Shown: positions 8,605-19,139, counted from the stretch's first letter. The stretch: 64,000 nt of DNA from Oscillospiraceae bacterium (GCA_017518255.1 JAFWVK010000115.1:20086-84085); one strand, 5' to 3'. Notes: generated by a model from the letters alone, not told the origin. A program made the numbers and translations.

Positions 8605-9048
8605 ATGTCTGTTTTTGAAATTCTGGAACTGATTCTGCTGCCGCTGCTGATCGTGGCGCTGCTTTCCCTGCCGGTCTACGTGGCAATCAACAGGAAAAAG
8701 GACGGCAAATCCATGCGCCGTGCAATGCTTGTCAATCTCTGCGCATTCGGCGCGGTCATGCTCGCTGCAATTGCACTGCCGGTCGGCGGCTTTGTCTCCG
8801 CGGAAACCGCTGAAGCTGCGGCATCCGGTGCCTCGAACGGACTCGGCTATCTGGCGGCTGCTCTGGCAGTCGGCGTCGGTTCGATCGGCTGCGGCATCGC
8901 CGTCGGAAATGCCGCACCGGCTGCAATCGGTGCGCTCGCCGAAGACCCGAAGTCCTTTGCAAAGGCTCTGATCTTTGTCGCTCTGGGCGAAGGCGTCGGT
9001 ATCTACGGCACGCTGATTGCGATTATGATTATCGGCAAACTGGGCTGA
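8605..9048 (+). CDS. atpK: V-type ATPase subunit K (proteolipid ring)
   Basis: 147 residues with four membrane segments (about 8-28, 42-64, 80-103, 118-142). The ion-carrying carboxylate is Glu129 in VALGEGVGIYG of the last helix. The first hairpin carries no acidic residue inside a helix, so one site per protomer is expected. The Gln residues that coordinate Na+ in Na+-type subunits (as in Enterococcus hirae NtpK) are not evident in helices 2 and 3, which hints at proton coupling, but this needs an alignment. A clean AGGAGG lies before the ATG. Confidence 0.93.
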   Translation: MSVFEILELILLPLLIVALLSLPVYVAINRKKDGKSMRRAMLVNLCAFGAVMLAAIALPVGGFVSAETAEAAASGASNGLGYLAAALAVGVGSIGCGIAVGNAAPAAIGALAEDPKSFAKALIFVALGEGVGIYGTLIAIMIIGKLG

Positions 9049-9049
9049 T

Positions 9050-9358
9050 ATGCGCTGCTATGTTCTCAGTGACAACACCGATACACTGATGGGAATGCGG
9101 CTCGCCGGAATCGAGGGTACGCTGGTGCATGAGCGGGAAGAACTGCTTGAAGCACTGGGCAATGCCATGCAGAAACAGAATATCGCGGTTGTCATGCTGA
9201 CCGAAAAGCTTGCGGCGCTCTGCGAAACGGAGCTGACCGGAATCAAAGAGCGAAACACAACGCCGCTGGTTGTCGTCATTCCCGACCGCCACGGCAGTGC
9301 CGATATGACTGCGTCGATTTCCCGCTACCTCGCGGAAACCGTCGGCATACATATTTGA
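9050..9358 (+). CDS. atpF: V-type ATPase subunit F (central shaft)
   Basis: 102 residues with the subunit F hallmarks: an N-terminal strand and LSDNTDTLMGMRLAGIEG, which resembles the family's D-x-x-x-x-x-GFRLAGI stretch, followed by an IAVVMLTEKLA strand-helix. It caps subunit D in the rotating shaft. It starts 1 bp after the stop of subunit K, so translation is likely coupled. Confidence 0.9.
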   Translation: MRCYVLSDNTDTLMGMRLAGIEGTLVHEREELLEALGNAMQKQNIAVVMLTEKLAALCETELTGIKERNTTPLVVVIPDRHGSADMTASISRYLAETVGIHI

Positions 9359-9371
9359 CTGCGCTTTCTGC

Positions 9372-9403
9372 GGGAGTGAGGCATGAATATGCCCTTCACT
9401 CCC
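9372..9403 (+). terminator. Hairpin inside the ATPase operon, between subunits F and E
   Basis: Left arm 9372-9384 pairs with right arm 9389-9403 (8 + 5 bp with a 2-nt bulge, 4-nt loop), followed by a T-rich stretch (GACTTTATTTTAC). It looks like a partial terminator or RNA-processing/stability structure that separates the membrane/shaft genes from the catalytic genes of the operon. Confidence 0.55.
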
Positions 9404-9435
9404 CGACTTTATTTTACAGAATGGATTGATCTGAA

Positions 9436-10041
9436 ATGGATGCAAATCAGAAGCTGATACAGTTCATGGATTCCGTAACCCGCGGAACAGATGCCGAAAT
9501 CGCAAAGGCAGAGCAGGAGGCGCAGCAGGATGCCGCGGAAATCCTGCGTGCGGCACAGGCGGAATGCAGCGCACAGGCGGAACGGCAGATTGCGGAGAAA
9601 AAGGCGAAAATTACGGCGAAATACCAGAAACGTATGTCCCAGGCAGGCTACCGCGGCAAAATCTCCCTGCTCAGCCGCCGACAAATGCTGCTGATCCGGC
9701 TGTTTCAGGATCTCCGCCAAAAGCTCAATGACTTTACCGCTTCCGGAGAGTATGTGCCGTGGCTGAAAAAGCTCCTTGCCCTTCAGACACCGGAGAACGG
9801 TGCCGTAATTCTGCTCCGGGAAGCCGATCTGCCGCTCGCGGAACAGCTCAAAGCCGATCTGCCGGATTCCTGCACCTTCCGGGCCGACGCAGCCATCCGC
9901 ATCGGCGGACTCTCCGTGCTTTCCGCGGACGGAAGACGCTGCATGAACCATACGCTCGACGAAGCGTATGCTGCAAAATTCCGGAATTTCTACCGCGACC
10001 ATAAATTTGACGGGGGTGACGAGCCATGCAGCAGCCTGTGA
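9436..10041 (+). CDS. atpE: V-type ATPase subunit E (peripheral stalk)
   Basis: 201 residues. The N-terminal half is a long Ala/Glu/Gln-rich helix (about 15-75) typical of the stalk; the C-terminal half is a globular domain with the family-like IRIGGLSVLSADGR segment, close to the GGxxVxSxDGxxxxxNTxxxR motif of subunit E. It pairs with the small coiled-coil subunit and clamps the catalytic head. It overlaps the subunit A start by 16 bp. The ribosome site is weak, and the gene follows an operon-internal hairpin. Confidence 0.88.
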   Translation: MDANQKLIQFMDSVTRGTDAEIAKAEQEAQQDAAEILRAAQAECSAQAERQIAEKKAKITAKYQKRMSQAGYRGKISLLSRRQMLLIRLFQDLRQKLNDFTASGEYVPWLKKLLALQTPENGAVILLREADLPLAEQLKADLPDSCTFRADAAIRIGGLSVLSADGRRCMNHTLDEAYAAKFRNFYRDHKFDGGDEPCSSL

Positions 10042-11798
10042 TTTACAGTGTCAACGGTCCGGTTGTCAAGGTGCGCAATACGAATGTCTTTGCGATGATG
10101 GAAACTGTCTTTGTCGGACACCGCCGTCTGATCGGAGAGGTCATCGGACTGAACGACACCGAAACAACCATTCAGGTTTACGAGAGCACCTCCGGACTTC
10201 AGACCGGAGAACCCGTTGAGCCGACCGGCGCACCGATGTCCGTCACGCTCGGCCCCGGTATTATGACCAATATCTTTGACGGAATTGAGCGTCCGCTCCG
10301 TGCTCTGGAACAGGCATCCGGCGCATTTATCGGAGACGGACTGGCTGTTCCGGTGCTTGATACGGAAAAAGAATACGATGTGGATGTCAAGGTGCGCATC
10401 GGAACGGTTTTGCAGCCGGGCGAAACCTATGCCTCCTGCCCGGAAACCTCCGCCATTCTGCATCTCTGCATGGTTCCGCCGACACTTTCGGGCAAAGTTG
10501 TCTATGCGGCAAAATCCGGAAAGTACAGAATCAATGACGAAATAATCCGTCTCGAAGATGCCGCCGGAACGGTGCATTCTCTGACGCTCTGCCAGAAGTG
10601 GCCGATTCGCAGAGCGCGTCCGGCAGCAAGAAGACTTGCACCCTCCCGCCCGATGATTACCGGACAGCGTGTGCTGGATACGCTGTTTCCGATTGCAAGA
10701 GGCGGCACGGCTGCCATTCCGGGCGGCTTCGGAACCGGCAAAACCATGACACAGCATCAGATCGCAAAATGGTGCGATGCAGATATCATCGTCTACATCG
10801 GCTGCGGCGAGCGCGGCAATGAAATGACGCAGGTTCTGGAAGAATTTACCGCGCTGACGGATCCGCGCACCGGAAAGTCCCTCATGGAGCGTACCGTGCT
10901 GATTGCCAACACCTCCAATATGCCGGTTGCAGCGCGTGAAGCTTCGATCTATACCGGTATTACACTCGCGGAGTATTACCGCGACATGGGCTACCACATT
11001 GCAATAATGGCAGACTCAACCTCCCGCTGGGCTGAGGCGCTGCGCGAAATCTCCGGACGGCTGGAAGAAATGCCGGCAGAGGAGGGCTATCCCGCCTATC
11101 TGCCTTCCCGCCTTTCGGAATTCTATGAGCGCACGGGCGCCTACGAAACGCTCAACGGCAGAGAGGGCAGCGTGACGGTCATCGGTGCAGTCTCGCCGCA
11201 GGGCTCCGACTTCTCCGAGCCGGTCACACAGAATACCAAGCGCTTTGTCCGCTGCTTCTGGGGCCTTGACAAGTCGCTCGCCTATGCCAGACATTATCCC
11301 GCAATTAACTGGACGATGAGCTACAGCGAATATATGGATGACCTCTCCGCCTATTATGAGCGTGAGGTCAGCCCGGAATTCAATGCCTGCCGGACAGAAA
11401 TCAGCGCACTGCTCAAAGAGGAGCAAACGCTGATGGATATTGTGCGTCTGATCGGCTCAGATGTTCTGCCGGAGGATCAGAAGCTCGTCATGGAAACCGC
11501 AAGGCTGATCCGTGTCGGCTTTTTGCAGCAGAATGCCTATCACAAAGACGATACCTATGTTCCGCTGCAAAAGCAGTATCTGATGATGAAGCTGATTCTG
11601 CATTTTCATCATGAGGCAAAAAAGCTCATCTGTGATCATACCGAACTGAGCGCAATCCGTGAAAGCGGCGTTCCCGACCTGATTGTCAAGGTCAAATACG
11701 ATATTCCCAACAATCAGCCCGAACGCTTTGATGAGCTAACAATCCGGATTGACAGTATGCTGCACGCACTGCGCGGCAGGAAAAAGGAGGTGCTGTAA
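10026..11798 (+). CDS. atpA: V-type ATPase catalytic subunit A
   Basis: 590 residues, full length for the family. The Walker A loop is GGFGTGKT at 233-240 (most homologues have GPFGSGKT), the catalytic Glu262-Arg263 pair lies in GCGERGNEM, and the Walker B region is [22 protein letters not shown]. The N-terminal barrel and the non-homologous bulge region typical of V/A-type A subunits (about 110-200) are present. It hydrolyses or makes ATP in the head. The next gene starts 5 bp after the stop. Confidence 0.96.
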   Translation: MQQPVIYSVNGPVVKVRNTNVFAMMETVFVGHRRLIGEVIGLNDTETTIQVYESTSGLQTGEPVEPTGAPMSVTLGPGIMTNIFDGIERPLRALEQASGAFIGDGLAVPVLDTEKEYDVDVKVRIGTVLQPGETYASCPETSAILHLCMVPPTLSGKVVYAAKSGKYRINDEIIRLEDAAGTVHSLTLCQKWPIRRARPAARRLAPSRPMITGQRVLDTLFPIARGGTAAIPGGFGTGKTMTQHQIAKWCDADIIVYIGCGERGNEMTQVLEEFTALTDPRTGKSLMERTVLIANTSNMPVAAREASIYTGITLAEYYRDMGYHIAIMADSTSRWAEALREISGRLEEMPAEEGYPAYLPSRLSEFYERTGAYETLNGREGSVTVIGAVSPQGSDFSEPVTQNTKRFVRCFWGLDKSLAYARHYPAINWTMSYSEYMDDLSAYYEREVSPEFNACRTEISALLKEEQTLMDIVRLIGSDVLPEDQKLVMETARLIRVGFLQQNAYHKDDTYVPLQKQYLMMKLILHFHHEAKKLICDHTELSAIRESGVPDLIVKVKYDIPNNQPERFDELTIRIDSMLHALRGRKKEVL

Positions 11799-11803
11799 CT
11801 GCC

Positions 11804-13222
11804 ATGAGTCTGCAATATTTCGGGCTCCACAGCATCAGCGGCTCGCTGGTCGTGCTCGATCATGTCGAGGGCGCACAGTTCGACGAAACAGTCAGAATCG
11901 TGCTGGATGACGGCACCGAGCGTACCGGAAGAGTTGCCATGCTGGAAGGAGACAAGGCTGTCATTCAGGTTTTTGAGGGCACGCACGGCATGTCCCTGAC
12001 CAATACCCGCACACAGTTTACCGGCAGACCGATGGAGCTGCCGCTCTCCGAAGACCTTCTCGGCAGAGTTTTTACCGGCGCGGGCAGACCGGCCGATGAT
12101 CTGGGCGAAGTCAATCCCGAAAAATACGGGGATATCAACGGCGCACCGCTCAATCCCGTTTCGCGGCAGTATCCGCGTAATTTTATCCAGACCGGCATCT
12201 CTTCGATCGACTGCCTGATGACGCTGATCCGCGGACAGAAGCTGCCGATTTTCTCCGGAACCGGTCTTTCTCACAACAAGCTTGCAGTGCAGATTGTCCA
12301 GCAGGCAAGGATTGCAAAGGATGCGGGCGGCGAATTCGCCGTCGTGTTCGCCGCAATGGGCATTCAGAACGATGTCGCGGATTATTTCCGCCGCAGCTTC
12401 TCAGAAAGCGGCGTTCTGCAAAATGTCGTCATGTTTCTGAATCTCGCGAATGATCCGATTGTCGAACGTATTATCACACCGCGCTGCGCACTGACTGCGG
12501 CAGAATATCTCGCCTACGAAAAGCATATGCACATTCTCGTCGTGATGACGGATATGACCGCCTATGCCGAAGCACTGCGCGAATTCTCCTCCTCAAAGGG
12601 AGAAATTCCGGGAAGAAAAGGCTTTCCCGGTTATCTATATTCCGATCTGGCTTCGCTCTATGAGCGTGCAGGCATCATTGAAGGCATTGAAGGCAGCGTC
12701 ACGCAGCTCCCGATTCTCACGATGCCAAACGACGATATTACGCATCCTGTTCCCGACCTGACCGGCTATATCACGGAAGGTCAGATCGTGCTCGACCGCG
12801 GTCTGGAACAGGGCGGCGTCTATCCGCCGATTTCTGTGCTTCCGTCGCTCTCCCGTCTGATGAAGGACGGCATCGGAGAGGGCTATACCAGAGCCGATCA
12901 CGCAGCAGTTTCCAACCAGCTCTTTGCCGCTTATGCGCAGGTACAGGATGCCCGCTCGCTCGCTTCGGTCATCGGTGAGGAAGAGCTCTCCGAGCTGGAC
13001 CGCAAATACCTCGAATTCGGCAGATACTTTGAAAAATGCTTCCTGACGCAGGGCTTTACCGAAAACCGCTCGATGGAGGAAACGCTCGATCTGGGCTGGA
13101 CACTGCTTTCTCTGCTGCCGAAGACCGCACTCGACCGCGTGGATGACAATGTGCTCAACGAACACTACAATCCGGAGGCGGCTGCACTGCTCGTTCAGAA
13201 GGTGAGGGAGCGCGATGGCTGA
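11804..13222 (+). CDS. atpB: V-type ATPase regulatory subunit B
   Basis: 472 residues, with the nucleotide-fold but degenerate P-loop of B subunits ([12 protein letters not shown]), the segment [19 protein letters not shown], and the family's [26 protein letters not shown]. It alternates with subunit A in the hexameric head and does not itself catalyse. The C-terminus overlaps the start of subunit D by 8 bp. Confidence 0.96.
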   Translation: MSLQYFGLHSISGSLVVLDHVEGAQFDETVRIVLDDGTERTGRVAMLEGDKAVIQVFEGTHGMSLTNTRTQFTGRPMELPLSEDLLGRVFTGAGRPADDLGEVNPEKYGDINGAPLNPVSRQYPRNFIQTGISSIDCLMTLIRGQKLPIFSGTGLSHNKLAVQIVQQARIAKDAGGEFAVVFAAMGIQNDVADYFRRSFSESGVLQNVVMFLNLANDPIVERIITPRCALTAAEYLAYEKHMHILVVMTDMTAYAEALREFSSSKGEIPGRKGFPGYLYSDLASLYERAGIIEGIEGSVTQLPILTMPNDDITHPVPDLTGYITEGQIVLDRGLEQGGVYPPISVLPSLSRLMKDGIGEGYTRADHAAVSNQLFAAYAQVQDARSLASVIGEEELSELDRKYLEFGRYFEKCFLTQGFTENRSMEETLDLGWTLLSLLPKTALDRVDDNVLNEHYNPEAAALLVQKVRERDG

Positions 13223-13826
13223 TCAGGTATTCCCGACCAAAGGAAATCTGATTGCGGCGAAACGCTCGCTCCAGCTGAGCAAGCTCGGATATGATCTGAT
13301 GGACCGGAAACGGAATGTGCTGATCCGGGAACTGATGCAGCTTGTGGACCGCGCAAAGGAACTGCGCGGCACAATCGAAAAAACATATGAGACAGCATAT
13401 GCGAGATTGCAGGAAGCCAATATCATGCTCGGCGTCGCGGGAAGATTTGCCAATGCCGTTCCCGTTGACGATTCCGTTCAGATTGAAACGCGGACGGTTA
13501 TGGGTGTCGAAATTCCGATTATCACGCATGACGATGAGATACCGCCGATCATTCCCTACGGCTTTCTTGATACCAATGTGCAGCTTGACGAGGCATATGC
13601 CGCGTTCATCAAGGTGCGGAATATGACGCTGCTGCTGGCGGAAGTGGATACCGGCGTTTTCCGGCTGGCGACAGCAATTTCAGCCACGCAGCGCCGCGCA
13701 AATGCGCTCAAGGAGGTTCTGATTCCGCGCTATACCCGGATTATCCGCACGATTTCCGATGCGCTCGAAGATAAGGAGCGCGAGGAGTTTACCCGCATGA
13801 AGATCATCAAGGCTACCAAGAAATAA
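13215..13826 (+). CDS. atpD: V-type ATPase subunit D (central shaft)
   Basis: 203 residues. It begins with the family signature [30 protein letters not shown] and ends with the second shaft helix ([23 protein letters not shown]). These two long helices form the rotor coiled coil inside the A3B3 head. Last gene of the ATPase operon, so the set is small stalk-C-I-K-F-E-A-B-D and complete. Confidence 0.95.
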   Translation: MADQVFPTKGNLIAAKRSLQLSKLGYDLMDRKRNVLIRELMQLVDRAKELRGTIEKTYETAYARLQEANIMLGVAGRFANAVPVDDSVQIETRTVMGVEIPIITHDDEIPPIIPYGFLDTNVQLDEAYAAFIKVRNMTLLLAEVDTGVFRLATAISATQRRANALKEVLIPRYTRIIRTISDALEDKEREEFTRMKIIKATKK

Positions 13827-13828
13827 CC

Positions 13829-13880
13829 CCGCTTTCGGCTCTGTCCGCCTGCCGGCTGACCGGCAGGGACGCGAAAGCGG
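13829..13880. terminator. Long hairpin after the ATPase operon
   Basis: Nested inverted repeats: CCGCTTTCG (13829-13837) pairs with CGAAAGCGG (13872-13880), and inside it CCTGCCGG pairs with CCGGCAGG around a 4-nt loop. There is no T tract after it, so it may be an RNA 3'-end stabiliser rather than a full terminator; the next gene starts 17 bp later. Confidence 0.5.
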
Positions 13881-13897
13881 AGAAACGGAGGCGCTTT

Positions 13898-14779
13898 ATG
13901 GGCAGAACGGTTACGGCTGCCGCAGTGCAGATGAAGTGCAGCACAGACCCGGCGGAAAGCCTGCAAAAAGCGGAACAACTGATCCGGGAGGCGGCAAAGG
14001 ACGGCGCACAGATCATTCTGCTGCCGGAGCTGTTCGAGCGGCAGTATTTCTGTCAGGAGCGAAGATACGAATATTACGCATTTGCGCAGAAAGCAGAGGA
14101 CAATCCCGCTGTTCGCCGCTGTATGGAGCTTGCAAAGGAGCTTTCGGTCGTGCTGCCGGTGAGCTTTTACGAACGGGACGGAAACCGCCTGTTCAATTCC
14201 GCAGCGGTCATTGACGCGGACGGCTCGCTGCTCGGCGTCTACCGGAAAACGCATATTCCGGACGACCACTATTATCAGGAGAAATTCTATTTTTCGCCGG
14301 GCAACACCGGCTTTCTGACATGGAAAACACGCTATGCGGTAATCGGCGTCGGCATCTGCTGGGACCAGTGGTTTCCGGAAACGGCGCGGTCACTTGTGCT
14401 GAACGGCGCAGAGCTGCTCTTTTACCCGACGGCAATCGGCTCGGAACCGATTCTCGACACGGACAGCGAGCCGCACTGGCAGACCTGTATGCAGGGACAT
14501 GCCGCCTGCAATCTGACACCGGTTGTCGCGGCAAACCGTATCGGAACGGAGCGCGTTCTCCCCTGCCCCGAAAACGGAATGCAGGAATCGGCGCTGACAT
14601 TCTACGGCAGCTCATTCCTGACGACCGAGACCGGCGCAGTCGCGAAGCAGGCATCCCGCACGGAAGAAACCGTGCTGCTGCACACCTATGATCTGGATGC
14701 AATCGCGCGGGAGAAGCTCGAATGGGGGCTCTTCCGCGACCGCAGACCGTCCTGTTACGGGGATATTACTGCGGAATAA
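13898..14779 (+). CDS. aguB: N-carbamoylputrescine amidase
   Basis: 293 residues, carbon-nitrogen hydrolase (nitrilase) superfamily. The catalytic triad is visible: Glu44 (LLPELFERQYF), Lys117 (GVYRKTHIPD) and Cys154 (VGICWDQWFPE). The combination of ELFERQYFCQ, YRKTHIPDDHYYQEKFYF and ICWDQWFPE is characteristic of AguB, which turns N-carbamoylputrescine into putrescine, CO2 and ammonia in the cytoplasm. Its usual partner, agmatine deiminase (aguA), and spermidine synthase genes are not next to it here. It lies 17 bp behind the hairpin that follows the ATPase operon and may use read-through from it. Confidence 0.93.
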   Translation: MGRTVTAAAVQMKCSTDPAESLQKAEQLIREAAKDGAQIILLPELFERQYFCQERRYEYYAFAQKAEDNPAVRRCMELAKELSVVLPVSFYERDGNRLFNSAAVIDADGSLLGVYRKTHIPDDHYYQEKFYFSPGNTGFLTWKTRYAVIGVGICWDQWFPETARSLVLNGAELLFYPTAIGSEPILDTDSEPHWQTCMQGHAACNLTPVVAANRIGTERVLPCPENGMQESALTFYGSSFLTTETGAVAKQASRTEETVLLHTYDLDAIAREKLEWGLFRDRRPSCYGDITAE

Positions 14780-14822
14780 CGATTTGATGCATAACTAAAT
14801 TGACTTTGAGGAGGAACAGAAA

Positions 14823-15752
14823 ATGATTTGTCCGAATTGCGGAAAAGAAGCCCCCGACAATGCGGTATTCTGCAAGGAATGCGGAAACACGCTGAATACA
14901 ACAGCACCGCAGCTGTTTGTACCGCAGGCTCAGCCCGGTACGCCGGGGCAGATGCCCTTTGCTCCGCAGATGCAGCCGGGAATGATGCCGCCGCAGTATG
15001 CAGCGCCCGCAAAGCCCGCTATGGAAACCAAAAATATCATCATCGCACTGATTGTGCTGTTCACGATGGGCTTCCTTCTTCAGGGACTCTTTACCGGAAC
15101 GATGTTCAAATTCATCGGCAAGCCGGACGGCAAGAATGACAAATATGTCGAACAAGGCAGTTATACGTACAACTCCTATTCAATGATAACGCCGTTTATG
15201 AATCACTTAGATGCGGATGAACTGTTGCCGGATGCCCGCAATAACCGCAGCGTCATGTACTATCAGAAGACCCGCAAGGCAACTGCAACATTCATGGATG
15301 AGCTTCATGGTGAGGATGATGCAGAACTGGTATCCATTGGACTCGGCATCCCGATTTTTATTTCCAGCATCACAATCTTCATTGCCCTGTTTTTCCAGAT
15401 TATAGCACTGGTACATATCTGCCGCAAGAATGAGGAATGGGCATGGAAGCGGATGAAAACCACAAGCATCTGGCTCTTCATTTCAAAGCTGAGCGGTCTG
15501 ATTTCTGTATTCATCATCAAGGGCTGGATGAACAATCTGTCCCAGATGAACAATATTGCGAGAGTAACCAAACTGTATCAGATTTCCCAATTCAATGATA
15601 TCATGAAGATTGCGCCGCAGGCATGGATTACCACGGCACTTTGCCTTGCCTGCATGATTGTCTGCATCGTCTTCCGCAGCAAAACCAAGCAGCCGAAGCA
15701 GCAGCCTGCTGTGCCGATGCAGCCGGTTCAGCCAATGATGCCCGTACAGTGA
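14823..15752 (+). CDS. Zinc-ribbon membrane protein, unknown function
   Basis: 309 residues. The N-terminus is a single zinc ribbon (Cys3, Cys6, Cys17, Cys20 in MICPNCGKEAPD...CKECG), followed by a Pro/Gln/Met-rich linker (about 35-70), one membrane segment (about 77-97), a small soluble domain, and three further membrane segments (about 177-200, 217-238, 270-288). The C-terminus is again Pro/Gln/Val-rich. Many clostridial proteins have this plan; no function is known to me. GAGGAG lies before the ATG and a strong bidirectional terminator follows. Confidence 0.8.
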   Translation: MICPNCGKEAPDNAVFCKECGNTLNTTAPQLFVPQAQPGTPGQMPFAPQMQPGMMPPQYAAPAKPAMETKNIIIALIVLFTMGFLLQGLFTGTMFKFIGKPDGKNDKYVEQGSYTYNSYSMITPFMNHLDADELLPDARNNRSVMYYQKTRKATATFMDELHGEDDAELVSIGLGIPIFISSITIFIALFFQIIALVHICRKNEEWAWKRMKTTSIWLFISKLSGLISVFIIKGWMNNLSQMNNIARVTKLYQISQFNDIMKIAPQAWITTALCLACMIVCIVFRSKTKQPKQQPAVPMQPVQPMMPVQ

Positions 15753-15760
15753 TAAATATC

Positions 15761-15790
15761 GGAGCCCCCGCAAAAAAATGCGGGGGCTCC
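15761..15790. terminator. Bidirectional terminator
   Basis: Perfect 12-bp inverted repeat GGAGCCCCCGCA (15761-15772) / TGCGGGGGCTCC (15779-15790) with an A-rich loop, between the converging zinc-ribbon and symporter genes. Confidence 0.85.
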
Positions 15791-15808
15791 GATGCTGTGC
15801 CGTAAAAA

Positions 15809-17386
15809 TTATGCTTCCTTCATCAGTGCTTTCACATCGTCATATTCCTTCTGCACCTCTTCCTCCGGCTTGCCGGTCAGCAGTGAAACTGCGATGATTG
15901 CGGTCAGAGCGCAGATGAATGCGGGCAGGAGCTCGTAAATGTCCCATGCGCCGCCGAGCGGGCGGATGAGGAATTTCCAGATAAAGATCATGGCGCCGCC
16001 GACAACAAGACCTGCTGCCGCGCCCCATTTATTCGAGCGTTTCCAGAAGAGCGCCGTCAGCATAACCGGGCCGAAGGTCGCGCCGAAGCCGCCCCATGCA
16101 AACGAAACAACCTGAAATACCGAACTGTTCTGATCCCATGCGAGAATCACGCCGAGAACTGCAATGACAACCAGTACACCGCGCGCAACGAGCATGGAAG
16201 CTTGTTCACTCAGCTTCACTTTGAAAACGCCCTTCATAATGTTCTCAGACATCGAGGAGGATGCCGCGAGAAGCTGGGAATCGGAGGTAGACATCGTACA
16301 TGCAAGAATGCCCGCGAAGATCAGACCGGCGACCAGCGCCGCTGCAAAGCCGTGCTTCGAGAGCAGCTTTGCCATTTCCATTACGACGCTTTCAGAATTG
16401 TTGATGACATTGCCGTCTTTGTCAACACCGGAGAGGGCCTTCATGGTACCGGCTTCTGCCAGACGGTTGCCGATAAATCCGATCAGAATGGCAACGCTCA
16501 TCGCAATCACAACCCAGATGCTTGCGATCCGGCGCGAGAGCTTGATCTGCTTCTTGTCCTCAGCAGCCATAAACCGGAGCAGGATATGCGGCATACCGAA
16601 GTATCCGAGACCCCATGCAAGCGTCGAAACAATCGGCAGGAAGCCGTATTTGACGTTGTAGGTGAAGCTGCCGTCCTCACCGTAGGAGCGGGTCGTCGTC
16701 AGATGCAGGTAATCCGGAATGGCTTTCGCGTTCTCAACAACCTGATCCCAGCCGCCTGCTGTCCGTATGCCGAAAATGACGATAATTGCCAGCGCAGTCG
16801 TCATGACGATACTCTGAATCAGGTCGGTGAAGCTGGCAGCGAGGAAGCCGCCCAGGCTCGTATAAGTAATGATAATCACAGCGCTGATAATCATGGCAAC
16901 ATGATAGTTCCAGCCGAACAGCGTATGGAACAGCTTGCCGCAGGCACAGAAGCCCGATGCGGTATACGGCACGAAAAAGATCAAAATAATCAGTGCGGAA
17001 ATACCGGAAAGCATGTGATGCCTGTCATGATAACGGTCGGAGAAGAAATCCGGAACGGTGATGGAATTAGTCTTCTGCGAATACACACGCAGGCGCTTTG
17101 CAACAAAAAGCCAGTTGAGATAGGTTCCGACGGCAAGACCGATTGCCGTCCAGCCGGCTTCGGCAAGGCCGCAGAGAAAAGCGACACCCGGCAGACCCAT
17201 GAGCAGCCACGAGCTCATATCCGATGCCTCTGCGCTCATCGCAGAAACGAACGGACCGAGCTTTCTGCCGCCGAGATAAAAGTCGCTGACGTCCTTGTTC
17301 TTCTTGGTAAAAACGATGCCGATTGCGACCATACCGCTCAAATACACAATAATTGTAACCAGAATACCGATGATATTGCTTTCCAT
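15809..17386 (-). CDS. putP: Sodium/solute symporter, proline permease type
   Basis: 525 residues with about 13 membrane segments, sodium:solute symporter family. Recognisable parts are the N-terminal FYLGGRKLGPFVSAMSAEASDMSSWLLMGLPG stretch (the family's Na+-site region), LTDLIQS-type helix 5 and the helix with CTMSTSDSQLLAASSS. These match PutP-type Na+/proline symporters closely; substrate specificity for proline is the best guess, with other solutes possible. An AAAGGAGG ribosome site lies before the ATG. It starts 37 bp after the formate-THF ligase gene on the same strand, so they are probably co-transcribed. Confidence 0.88.
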   Translation of the reverse strand: MESNIIGILVTIIVYLSGMVAIGIVFTKKNKDVSDFYLGGRKLGPFVSAMSAEASDMSSWLLMGLPGVAFLCGLAEAGWTAIGLAVGTYLNWLFVAKRLRVYSQKTNSITVPDFFSDRYHDRHHMLSGISALIILIFFVPYTASGFCACGKLFHTLFGWNYHVAMIISAVIIITYTSLGGFLAASFTDLIQSIVMTTALAIIVIFGIRTAGGWDQVVENAKAIPDYLHLTTTRSYGEDGSFTYNVKYGFLPIVSTLAWGLGYFGMPHILLRFMAAEDKKQIKLSRRIASIWVVIAMSVAILIGFIGNRLAEAGTMKALSGVDKDGNVINNSESVVMEMAKLLSKHGFAAALVAGLIFAGILACTMSTSDSQLLAASSSMSENIMKGVFKVKLSEQASMLVARGVLVVIAVLGVILAWDQNSSVFQVVSFAWGGFGATFGPVMLTALFWKRSNKWGAAAGLVVGGAMIFIWKFLIRPLGGAWDIYELLPAFICALTAIIAVSLLTGKPEEEVQKEYDDVKALMKEA

Positions 17387-17423
17387 TGCTTCAAATCCTC
17401 CTTTTATGTATTCTGTCAGTCAA

Positions 17424-19091
17424 TCAGAACAGACCGGTAATTCTGCCGTCACAGTCCACGTCGATATTCTCTGCGGCAGGCTTTTTCGGAAGTCCCGGCA
17501 TCGTCATGATATCGCCGGTCAGTGCGACAAGGAAACCTGCGCCTGCCGAAACCTTGACATTGCGGATCGTCACGGTAAAATCATCCGGTGCGCCGAGGAC
17601 ATCCTTGTCATCGGTAAAGCTGTACTGCGTTTTCGCCATGCAGACAGGGAGCCTGTCGAAGCCCAGTGCCGTGAGCTGTGCGATCTGCTTCTGTGCTGCC
17701 GGAAGAATGGCGATACCCTTTCCGCGGTAGATCTTCTTCACAATTGCCTCGATTTTATCCGGAATCGTTCCGTCCAGATCATAGGCAAAGCGGAAGCCGT
17801 TCTTTTCCTCCTCGCAGAGACGGACAACCTCCTGCGCAAGCGCCTCGCCGCCCTTGCCGCCTTCCGCCCAGACGGTCGAAAGCACAACATTGACACCCAG
17901 CTCCCTGCATTTATCGATGACAAGCTGAATTTCCGCATCCGTATCGGTCGGGAATCGGTTAATTGCGACAACGGAGGGCAGGCAGTAAACCTCTTTGATA
18001 TTGGAGACATGGCGCAGCAGATTCGGGAGACCCGCTTCGAGCGCATTCAGGTTTTCCTCAGCCAGTTCGGCTTTTGCGAGGCCGCCGTGCAGCTTCAGCG
18101 CACGGACTGTTGCAACGATGACAACCGCCGATGGGGTCAGTCCCGCCATGCGGCATTTGATATCGAGGAATTTCTCTGCACCGAGATCGGCGCCGAAGCC
18201 TGCTTCCGTAATTGCATAATCACCGAGCCGGAGCGCGGTTTTGGTTGCAAGAACAGAATTGCAGCCGTGTGCGATATTGGCAAACGGACCGCCGTGAACC
18301 AGCGCGGGCGTGCCCTCAAGAGTCTGGACAAGATTCGGCTTTAACGCATCCTTGAGCAGGGCGGTCATCGCGCCGACTGCGTGCAGATCGCCGGCGGTCA
18401 CAGGTTTCTCATCATAGGTATATGCGACGACAATCCGGGAAAGCCGCTCCTTGAGGTCACCGATTGAGGTTGCGAGGCAGAAAACTGCCATAATTTCGGA
18501 CGCAACGGTAATGTCATAGCCGTCCTCGCGCGGTACACCGTTGATTCTTCCGCCGAGACCGTCTGCCACATAGCGGAGCTGGCGGTCATTCATATCCACG
18601 CAGCGCTTCCATGTGATTCTGCGCGGATCAATATTCAGCGCATTTCCCTGATAGATATGGTTGTCCAGCATGGCAGCAAGCAGATTGTTTGCAGCACCGA
18701 TAGCATGAAAATCGCCGGTGAAATGCAGATTGATGTCCTCCATCGGGACAACCTGTGCATAGCCGCCGCCGGCAGCGCCGCCCTTGATTCCGAAGACAGG
18801 TCCGAGTGACGGTTCCCGCAGTGCAACCGTGACCTTCTTTCCGATCCGCCGCATTCCGTCTGCCAGACCGATGGTTGTTGTGGTTTTTCCCTCACCGGCA
18901 GCCGTAGGATTGATTGCCGTAACGAGAACCAGTTTCCCCTGCTTCCCGGAGCTGTTCAGTTTTGCAAGGTCAATTTTTGCCTTATACCTTCCGTATTGCT
19001 CCAGTGCCTCATCCGGAATGCCGGCAGCAGCGGCAATTTCCGTAATCGGCTTCATTTCTATGGACTGTGCTATTTCAATATCCGTAAGCAT
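17424..19091 (-). CDS. fhs: Formate--tetrahydrofolate ligase
   Basis: 555 residues, full length. The ATP-binding loop region [18 protein letters not shown], the [23 protein letters not shown] signature and [13 protein letters not shown] are all present. The enzyme makes 10-formyl-THF from formate, THF and ATP, feeding purine synthesis and one-carbon metabolism (and the methyl branch in acetogens, for which there is no evidence here). It has its own strong promoter at 19140-19168 and a good ribosome site. Confidence 0.97.
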   Translation of the reverse strand: MLTDIEIAQSIEMKPITEIAAAAGIPDEALEQYGRYKAKIDLAKLNSSGKQGKLVLVTAINPTAAGEGKTTTTIGLADGMRRIGKKVTVALREPSLGPVFGIKGGAAGGGYAQVVPMEDINLHFTGDFHAIGAANNLLAAMLDNHIYQGNALNIDPRRITWKRCVDMNDRQLRYVADGLGGRINGVPREDGYDITVASEIMAVFCLATSIGDLKERLSRIVVAYTYDEKPVTAGDLHAVGAMTALLKDALKPNLVQTLEGTPALVHGGPFANIAHGCNSVLATKTALRLGDYAITEAGFGADLGAEKFLDIKCRMAGLTPSAVVIVATVRALKLHGGLAKAELAEENLNALEAGLPNLLRHVSNIKEVYCLPSVVAINRFPTDTDAEIQLVIDKCRELGVNVVLSTVWAEGGKGGEALAQEVVRLCEEEKNGFRFAYDLDGTIPDKIEAIVKKIYRGKGIAILPAAQKQIAQLTALGFDRLPVCMAKTQYSFTDDKDVLGAPDDFTVTIRNVKVSAGAGFLVALTGDIMTMPGLPKKPAAENIDVDCDGRITGLF

Positions 19092-19139
19092 ATGCGTTCC
19101 TCCTGTCGGTATTTCTGCTGTCTGAGCAGATACATGTTC

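Noticed and set aside
16202..17440. A 412-codon open frame opposite putP
   Set aside because: Antisense to a clear symporter gene; a hydrophobic gene read backwards gives a His/Asn/Gln-rich product with no family.
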